Below are positions 54,879 through 61,218 of a stretch of 64,000 bases of DNA, piece by piece. Source of the stretch: Pseudomonas guariconensis (lineage in GTDB: Bacteria > Pseudomonadota > Gammaproteobacteria > Pseudomonadales > Pseudomonadaceae); contig NZ_FMYX01000008.1 in the NCBI RefSeq assembly GCF_900102675.1, positions 108,965 to 172,964 of the forward strand, in the 5' to 3' direction. A program made the translations under genes and the position numbers. How positions within the stretch are numbered: position 1 is the stretch's first letter; each line of letters starts with the position of its first letter. Below the pieces are notes generated by a model, which was not told the DNA's origin, searched no databases, and saw only the letters and a list, made by a program, of their open reading frames with translations.

Positions 54879-56669
54879 ATGCGCGTAGCCGACTTCGTTT
54901 TTGAGTTCATTGCCCGTCAGGGTGTTGAGCACGTGTTCTTCCTGCCGGGTGGCGGGGCCATGCATCTGAACAATGCCCTGTTGCGCCAACCGCGTCTGCA
55001 AGCGGTGAGCATGTTGCATGAACAGGGAGCCGCCATTGCGGCTGAAGGATATGCGCGTACCAGTGGACGCTTTGGCGCCTGCCTGGTGACCTCCGGCCCT
55101 GGCGCCACCAATGCCATTACCGGTTTGGCCGGTGCCTGGTTCGAGTCGACGCCGATGATGGTTGTCTCCGGCCAGGTAAAGCGCGCGGACCTGAAAGGTG
55201 AGACCGGGTTACGTCAACTCGGCACCCAGGAGCTCGACATCGTCAGCATGGTTTCTTCGGTCACCAAGTATGCCGTGTGCCTGTCGGATCCTCAGCAGGT
55301 CCGCTATGAACTGGAAAAAGCCCTGTACTTGATGCTCAACGGCCGTAAGGGGCCAGTCTGGATCGATATCCCGCTGGATGTCCAGGCGACGGAAATCGAC
55401 CCAGAGCAGTTGCAAGGCTATGTCCCCGACGACCATGTACTGCCGGCATTGCCACAGGCTTCGGCGTTGGAAAAGTTGGCTCAACGTCTGCAGGGCGCCC
55501 AGCGTCCAGTACTGTTGGTCGGCAACGGTATACATGGTGCCGGTGCGCAGGCCTCGATGCGCGAGCTGATCGAGCACCTGGGCATACCAACGATGACGAC
55601 CTGGATCGGAGCTGATCTGCTTGAGTACGATCACCCGCTGTACTTTGGTCGCTGCGGCACCGTGGCGTCCCGCGGCGCCAACTTCACAGTCCAGAATGCC
55701 GACGTGGTAATTGCAATTGGTTGTCGTATGGACTTCTCCATTACTGGCTTCGACCGTAGTCAGTTCGCACGCGCTGCAACAGTCGTCGTGGTGGACATTG
55801 ATCCGGCGGAAATCGCTAAGCTCGGGGATATGCCCGATCAATCCTTCGTGTGCGACGCCAAGGATTTCATCGTCGGCTTGCTTGAGCTGACTCGGGCACA
55901 TCGTTATGACTTTAATGCTTGGCGCGAGCGCTGTACCGAGTGGAAAACCCGCTATCCGGTAGTACTGGATGAGTACCGCAAAAAGCAGGGCTTTGTGAAC
56001 AGCTATGTCTTCACTGACATGCTCTGCGAGGCCTTGGACGAGAATGACATGATCATTCCTGGCAGTTCTGGGGCGTCGATAGATACGTTCTGGATCTCGG
56101 CCAAGCTCAAACGTGGACAAAGAGCGGTGGCCACAGGTGGTTTGGGGGCTATGGGCTATGGGTTGCCAGCCTCGATTGGCGGCTGCATTGGCGGGGGCAA
56201 GCGCCGCACGATTTCCGTGGACGGCGATGGTGGCTTCGTCATGAATATCCAGGAGCTGGAAGTGGTTCGGCGCCTGCAACTCCCGATCAAGTATTTCATT
56301 CTCAATAACAATGGATATGCGTCTATCCGCGCGTCCCAGTCGGGTTACTTCAAGCAGACCATTGGCTGTGATCCGGTCTCTGGCTTGACGTTGCCGGATA
56401 TCGGCGCTTTGGCTGAAGTCTTTGGCTTGCCTGTATTGCGTGTCAGCGAGCAGTCGGATCTGGCCAATGTCATCCGACAAGCCCTGGATACACCAGGTCC
56501 AGTGCTGTGTGAAGTCATGGTTGAGCCTGATCAAGCGATTGGGCCGCGAGTCACCTCTCGTATTGGCGAAAACGGAAAGATGGTTTCCAGCCCGTTGGAA
56601 GACCTGTTCCCATTCTTGGATCGTGAAGAACTCAAAGCCAATATGTTGATTCCACTGGTGGATGAATGA
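54879..56669 (+). CDS. TPP-dependent enzyme, acetolactate-synthase-like
   Basis: 596 aa with the three domains of the acetolactate synthase family. The N-terminal PYR domain has the activating Glu48 in MLHEQGAAIAAEGYAR. The central domain starts at about residue 200 (RPVLLVGNGIHGAGAQ). The C-terminal PP domain carries the TPP/Mg motif starting VDGDGGFVMNIQEL and ending ILNNNGYAS. Its place in an rfbFGH operon argues against valine/isoleucine synthesis. A YerE-like role, transferring a two-carbon unit from pyruvate to C4 of a CDP-4-keto sugar, is a real possibility but not proven. It starts four bases after the FkbM gene. Confidence 0.88.
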   Translation: MRVADFVFEFIARQGVEHVFFLPGGGAMHLNNALLRQPRLQAVSMLHEQGAAIAAEGYARTSGRFGACLVTSGPGATNAITGLAGAWFESTPMMVVSGQVKRADLKGETGLRQLGTQELDIVSMVSSVTKYAVCLSDPQQVRYELEKALYLMLNGRKGPVWIDIPLDVQATEIDPEQLQGYVPDDHVLPALPQASALEKLAQRLQGAQRPVLLVGNGIHGAGAQASMRELIEHLGIPTMTTWIGADLLEYDHPLYFGRCGTVASRGANFTVQNADVVIAIGCRMDFSITGFDRSQFARAATVVVVDIDPAEIAKLGDMPDQSFVCDAKDFIVGLLELTRAHRYDFNAWRERCTEWKTRYPVVLDEYRKKQGFVNSYVFTDMLCEALDENDMIIPGSSGASIDTFWISAKLKRGQRAVATGGLGAMGYGLPASIGGCIGGGKRRTISVDGDGGFVMNIQELEVVRRLQLPIKYFILNNNGYASIRASQSGYFKQTIGCDPVSGLTLPDIGALAEVFGLPVLRVSEQSDLANVIRQALDTPGPVLCEVMVEPDQAIGPRVTSRIGENGKMVSSPLEDLFPFLDREELKANMLIPLVDE

Positions 56670-57541
56670 GCATGTCCGAAGACTACCTTAAGCAGTACGC
56701 GCAAGCGGGCCTCTACACCATGCAGGGGCGCTTGGTCGCACCGCAGGACGGGCGCTTCCAGTCATTTCCGCGCGGTCAGTGGCGCGAGGAAATCGAGCAG
56801 GCGGCGGCCATCGGTCTGCGAGGCATCGAATGGATCTTCGATGTGTATGGCGTGGGCGACAACCCCTTGGAAACCCCTGAAGGTCGTCATGAGTTGATGG
56901 GGTGCTTGGCTGCCCGGGGAGTATCGGTTGTGTCGATCTGCGCCGATTATTTCATGGACCTCCCTTTGCTGCGCTGCACTGAGCAAGAACTACAGGAACG
57001 TCTTGAGAAACTGCGCTGGTTGATTGGCATCTGTCCGCAGATGGGGGTAGGGCGCATTGTGCTGCCCTTTGTGGACCATTCGCGAATCACCTCTGCTCAG
57101 GAGCAGACGCAGGTCATTGACTACCTGCGTCACCTCTTGCCGTTGGCGCAAGACTGCGCGGTGGAATTGCATCTGGAAACCGACTTGGCTCCCGAGTCCT
57201 TCCGCCAGCTGCTGCAAGATCTGGATCATCCGTTGGTCAAGGTTAACTATGACGCCGGGAACAGCGCTTCGTTGGGTTATGCACCGGCTGATGAATTTGC
57301 AGCCTACGGTGAGCGGGTTGGCAGTTTTCATATCAAGGATCGGCGCTTGGGCAGCAGCACCGTGCCGTTGGGACAAGGCGATACCGATTTTGCCAGCTTA
57401 CGGGAGCAGTTGATTCGCTTCGATTACCGCGGCGATTTTGTGCTGCAGGTTGCGCGGGGCGTGGCGGGAGAGGAGTCCGCCTGGTTACGGGAAATGAGTG
57501 AGCTGGCAGCCGAGTGGTTGCGTGGTAACCGTCTGGTTTAA
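56666..57541 (+). CDS. TIM-barrel sugar isomerase/epimerase
   Basis: 291-aa xylose-isomerase-like protein (AP-endonuclease-2 family). Metal-ligand-type strand ends are GIEWIFDVYG, CAVELHLETDL, VKVNYDAGNS and GSFHIKDRRLG. Substrate unknown; related proteins isomerise or epimerise sugars, keto-inositols or sugar phosphates. ATGA overlap with the TPP enzyme gene; ATG 56672 is an alternative start. It is the second protein of this fold in the operon, after the C-terminal domain of the NeuB fusion. Confidence 0.82.
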   Translation: MSMSEDYLKQYAQAGLYTMQGRLVAPQDGRFQSFPRGQWREEIEQAAAIGLRGIEWIFDVYGVGDNPLETPEGRHELMGCLAARGVSVVSICADYFMDLPLLRCTEQELQERLEKLRWLIGICPQMGVGRIVLPFVDHSRITSAQEQTQVIDYLRHLLPLAQDCAVELHLETDLAPESFRQLLQDLDHPLVKVNYDAGNSASLGYAPADEFAAYGERVGSFHIKDRRLGSSTVPLGQGDTDFASLREQLIRFDYRGDFVLQVARGVAGEESAWLREMSELAAEWLRGNRLV

Positions 57542-57555
57542 GTGAGTGCAAGGGC

Positions 57556-58614
57556 ATGGTGCGAATTCTTTTTTGTGGGCTGGGTGGTATTGGGCAACGC
57601 CATCTACGTAACTTGCGTAGTGTGCTCGGCGAGGAACTGGAAGTTCATGCATTTCGCGTGCGTCGGCAGCGAATCAAGCTACGGGATAATCTGACCGTGG
57701 AAGAGGGCGCCGATCTGGAAGCGGACTACGGCGTAATCGTCCATGATGATCTCGAGAGCGCTTTGGCATGCCAGCCTGATGCAGCCTATATCTGCAACCC
57801 GAATTCCTTGCACGTTCCAATTGCCCTGGCCTGCGCAAAGGCCAATGTAGCGGTGTTCATGGAGAAACCGCTGGCCAGTGATCTGCAAGGTATCGAAGAG
57901 CTGATGGCTTTGGTGGCTCAGAAGCAATTGCTCTTTTACGTGGGCTACAACTTCCGTTTCCACCCGGGTCTTCTGCGAATCAAGTCGCTGCTGGATGAGG
58001 GGTTCTTCGGCAATATCATCCGCGTCAGCGCAGAAATCGGAGAGTATCTGCCCAACTGGCACCGCTATGAGGATTATCGCCAGATGTATGCGGCCAGGGC
58101 CGATCAGGGCGGCGGTGTGATCCTTTCGCAAATCCATGAAATGGACTTGATCTATTGGTTCTTCGGATTGCCGCGCAACATCCTTACGGTGGGTGGACAA
58201 CTCAGTAATCTGGAGATCGATGTCGAGGACACCGCGACGTCACTCATGCATTACTGCGGGGACCGAGGCAGTTTCCCGATTCACTTGCATCAGGATTTCA
58301 TTCAGCGTCCCCCTGTGCGTACCTTCAAGATCATTGGTGATGCGGGCGTTGCCGAGCTGGATCTGATCAACACCCGTTTGGCGGTCTACAACGCTGTTGG
58401 CGAGCAGGTTGAATCCAACAGGTTCGAAGGCTTTGTGCGCAACGACATGTTCTTGGACCAGGCGAAGCACTTCCTGGAGTGCCTGCGGGGGCAGGCGCAA
58501 CCACAAGTCACCCTGTTCGATGGCCTGCAAAGCCTGCGCCTATCGTTAGCCGCTCGTGAGTCATTGCATCGCGGTGCGCGGGTAGAGCTGGAGGAGATCG
58601 TTACTTATGGCTGA
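57556..58614 (+). CDS. Gfo/Idh/MocA-family oxidoreductase
   Basis: 352 aa. N-terminal Rossmann fold with FCGLGGIGQRHLRNL and the family-defining EKP motif in FMEKPLASD. The C-terminal alpha/beta substrate domain contains GGVILSQIHEMDLIYWFFG with the likely catalytic His. Such enzymes oxidise or reduce hydroxyl groups of nucleotide sugars or cyclitols using NAD(P). It overlaps the SDR gene by eight bases, so the two probably act on the same substrate. Confidence 0.87.
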   Translation: MVRILFCGLGGIGQRHLRNLRSVLGEELEVHAFRVRRQRIKLRDNLTVEEGADLEADYGVIVHDDLESALACQPDAAYICNPNSLHVPIALACAKANVAVFMEKPLASDLQGIEELMALVAQKQLLFYVGYNFRFHPGLLRIKSLLDEGFFGNIIRVSAEIGEYLPNWHRYEDYRQMYAARADQGGGVILSQIHEMDLIYWFFGLPRNILTVGGQLSNLEIDVEDTATSLMHYCGDRGSFPIHLHQDFIQRPPVRTFKIIGDAGVAELDLINTRLAVYNAVGEQVESNRFEGFVRNDMFLDQAKHFLECLRGQAQPQVTLFDGLQSLRLSLAARESLHRGARVELEEIVTYG

Positions 58615-59449
58615 ACATCACTCTTCAATGCAGCAGTTGTTCGACCTGAGTGGTCGAGTCGCGATCATCACGGGAGGAGGTGGCTTGCTGGGTTATCAGC
58701 ATGCCGCGGCCGTGGCGGGATTGGGAGGCTTGCCGATCCTGCTTGATGTCAACGAGGCAGGTTTGCAGCGTAGCCGGGAGCGGCTGCTGGATGAGTGCGG
58801 TGTCGACGCGCAGGTGTATGTGGCGGACATTACCTCCTTGCCATCGTTGGAGACAGTTCGCGACCGGGTGTTGGCCGAGCATCGCCACATCGATATCCTG
58901 ATCAACAATGCTGCCCGCAACCCCAAGGTGGAGGATGGCGCAGGCAAGAATTTTTCTCGCCTTGAAGCGTTCCCCTGGGATCAGTGGCAACAAGATCTGG
59001 ATGTTGGGTTGGGAGGTGCCTTCAACTGCGCCAAGATCTTTGGCCACCAGATGGCCCTGCAAGGCAAAGGCGTGATCGTCAATATATCGTCGGACCTTGG
59101 GGTGATTGCGCCAGATCAGCGTTTGTACCGCGTTGAAGGACGTGAACCGGAGCAGCAGCCTGTCAAACCGGTGACCTACTCGGTCGTCAAGCATGGCTTG
59201 ATTGGCTTGACCAAATACTTGGCGACGTACTGGTGCGAGCACGGGGTGCGTTGCAATGCATTGTCCCCGGGAGGTGTTTATGCCGGACAGGATGATGTGT
59301 TTGTCAGCAAGCTACGTCAGTTGATTCCCGCCGGGCGTATGGCCAATGCCGATGAATATCGTGGAGCCATCGCGTTCTTGTGCGCTGATGCTTCTCTTTA
59401 CATGAATGGCTGCAACCTTGTGATGGATGGCGGTCGTAGTGTCTGGTGA
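58607..59449 (+). CDS. Short-chain dehydrogenase/reductase (SDR)
   Basis: Classical SDR of 280 aa. Cofactor motif VAIITGGGGLLGYQHAAAVA, NNAA element, catalytic Ser in IVNISSDLG and YxxxK in TYSVVKHGLIG. The C-terminus (MNGCNLVMDGGRSVW) is typical. With a TPP enzyme and a CDP-dideoxysugar pathway in the same operon, it could reduce a keto group on the branched side chain (YerF-like role) or on the ring; this is inference. Confidence 0.86.
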   Translation: MAEHHSSMQQLFDLSGRVAIITGGGGLLGYQHAAAVAGLGGLPILLDVNEAGLQRSRERLLDECGVDAQVYVADITSLPSLETVRDRVLAEHRHIDILINNAARNPKVEDGAGKNFSRLEAFPWDQWQQDLDVGLGGAFNCAKIFGHQMALQGKGVIVNISSDLGVIAPDQRLYRVEGREPEQQPVKPVTYSVVKHGLIGLTKYLATYWCEHGVRCNALSPGGVYAGQDDVFVSKLRQLIPAGRMANADEYRGAIAFLCADASLYMNGCNLVMDGGRSVW

Positions 59450-59551
59450 TTCGGCCTGGCAATAGCGCCGATCAGATTTCTATTTTTACCGATGCTGTTA
59501 CTTATGCAGTACGGGCACTGTGATTGAGCAGTGATTGTTTGGGAGTACGCA

Positions 59552-60184
59552 ATGAGCCTTTTAGAAGAATCAAATTATTGGGACAGGTTCTACAGTAATC
59601 GTAGAAAAAGCGCTCCCGCCTATCCTTCACAGTTCGCTGCATTTGCCATCAACGAATTCATCGAGGTTGATGGCATTCTCGAGTTTGGCTGCGGTAATGG
59701 CCGAGACAGCAGTTTTTTTGCTGCCCACGGTTTCGACATGCTGTGCCTGGATGCCTCTGCTGAGGCTATTGAATTGTGCCGGTCGCGTAACCAATATCCT
59801 CACGTGAGTTATGTGCATTCCCCAGCCGCGGCCGCGAGGGAATATATAAAAGCGTTCCTAGACGGTAAACGTAAGGTGGCGGTCTATGCTCGCTTCTTCC
59901 TGCACGCCATTGAAGAACGCGAAGCCAGCGCCTTGTTGGATTTGCTGGGGGTGCTTCTGCCCGTACAAAGCCAGTTGTTCTTCGAGTACCGCACCGTGGA
60001 AGACGCCGAGCAGGAGAAGATTTTCGGCACCGATCATTATCGCCGTTATCTTGATCATCAAGAGACGTTGGAAAATATAAAAAAGGCTGGTTTCAACGTT
60101 ACCTATCAAATTGAGGGGCGAGGCCTTGCAAAGTATCGAGATGAAGATGCGAAAGTAGGGCGCTGTGTGGCGCACAAGATTTAG
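59552..60184 (+). CDS. Small SAM-dependent methyltransferase
   Basis: 210-aa class I methyltransferase. Motif I is ILEFGCGNGRDSSFFAAHG, with the acidic residue LCLDASAEAIELC. The open frame starts at GTG 59531, but ATG 59552 has GGGAG seven bases upstream and is preferred. The gene follows a 102-base gap, the first sizeable gap in the operon, and is richer in AT-ending codons than rfbF-H, suggesting separate acquisition. Substrate unknown, likely a sugar or amine of the glycan. Confidence 0.82.
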   Translation: MSLLEESNYWDRFYSNRRKSAPAYPSQFAAFAINEFIEVDGILEFGCGNGRDSSFFAAHGFDMLCLDASAEAIELCRSRNQYPHVSYVHSPAAAAREYIKAFLDGKRKVAVYARFFLHAIEEREASALLDLLGVLLPVQSQLFFEYRTVEDAEQEKIFGTDHYRRYLDHQETLENIKKAGFNVTYQIEGRGLAKYRDEDAKVGRCVAHKI

Positions 60185-60213
60185 TTGGCTCGATGATGGG
60201 GCAGGGGATCACA

Positions 60214-61137
60214 ATGCACGATTTACAAGGCAAAAAACTCGTATTGTTCGGCGCAGGCAAGAGCGGCGGGTTGTTCATTGAGCAAAATCGAGACTTGGAA
60301 ATACTTGCGATAGCGGATAATGACCCCGGCAAGCAAGGCGGAACATTGCTTGGCTACCCTATCATTGCTGCAGAGCAAATAACGGACTACCCCTGCGATG
60401 CCATCGTTGTTACCAGTGTGTGGTTGGATAGCATTTTGAAACAGCTTGACGACCTTGGACTGGCCGGTATGCAAATTGTCATGCCTGGAAAGCGGGAAAT
60501 GAAAGGGATGCGTGATATTCATCCCTTCTCCGATGCCCCCACCAAAGCGATCGCCGTAGAACTGGTACTCACACTGGCTTCGCTGAGTGAAGCGGCAGGT
60601 ATTGACCTCTATCTGGATTTCGGCACCTTGTTGGGAGCGTTGCGTGACAAGGACTTCATCGCTTGGGATGACGATATTGATTTCTCCGTCAACGAAACAC
60701 AGTTCACTCAACTGGTGGCCCTGCTGACGGAGAACCGCAACGGCTTACCGTACCGAGAGGGTATCGAGTGGGACATGGAACTACTTGCCTCCCGAGGCAG
60801 GGATTTTGCGCTCAGGATCACCTGTCGCAATGCTCCGGGCTTTAACAACATCATCCCGTTCGAGACAGACATTGCGCACCGTGTGCATCGGGAGGGTTCT
60901 GCCGTCATGGTGGGGGCCATGCCTGAATGGTTCTGTCCACAGAAGCACTTCGAAGGCTTTGACAGAGTGGAGTTGTTTGGTGCCGCCTTGAAAGCCCCCA
61001 AGGAGCCCTACGCCTATCTTGATTTTGTCTATGGAGAATGGCGCGTGCCGAAAAAGGACATGACATTTGCCGACTACAACCACTCGGGTGAAGTGAACTT
61101 TGAGAGCTACGACAACTCGGTCAGGCGCTTGAACTGA
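60214..61137 (+). CDS. Rossmann-LicD family transferase
   Basis: 307 aa. Residues 5-110 are a Rossmann-type domain (KLVLFGAGKSGGLFIEQ, then IADNDPGKQGGTLLGYP). Residues 120-305 are a LicD domain with the metal-binding core YLDFGTLLGALRDKDFIAWD followed by DDIDFSV, and the C-terminal YLDFVYGEWRVPKKD. LicD enzymes transfer phosphocholine or related phospho-groups from CDP donors to glycans. ATG 60214 has AGGGGA five bases upstream and is preferred over ATG 60193. Confidence 0.87.
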   Translation: MHDLQGKKLVLFGAGKSGGLFIEQNRDLEILAIADNDPGKQGGTLLGYPIIAAEQITDYPCDAIVVTSVWLDSILKQLDDLGLAGMQIVMPGKREMKGMRDIHPFSDAPTKAIAVELVLTLASLSEAAGIDLYLDFGTLLGALRDKDFIAWDDDIDFSVNETQFTQLVALLTENRNGLPYREGIEWDMELLASRGRDFALRITCRNAPGFNNIIPFETDIAHRVHREGSAVMVGAMPEWFCPQKHFEGFDRVELFGAALKAPKEPYAYLDFVYGEWRVPKKDMTFADYNHSGEVNFESYDNSVRRLN

Positions 61138-61218
61138 GATTTCACGTAATAATTAGCAGCCTGCTCTATTTGCAGGTGTTGTGGAAGTACACGAATGCCC
61201 TGTTGTCAGGAGTTGTAG

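Noticed and set aside
54879..56669. Biosynthetic acetolactate synthase (ilvB) for branched-chain amino acids
   Set aside because: No ilvN/ilvC neighbours; the gene is locked into a nucleotide-sugar operon with overlapping reading frames.
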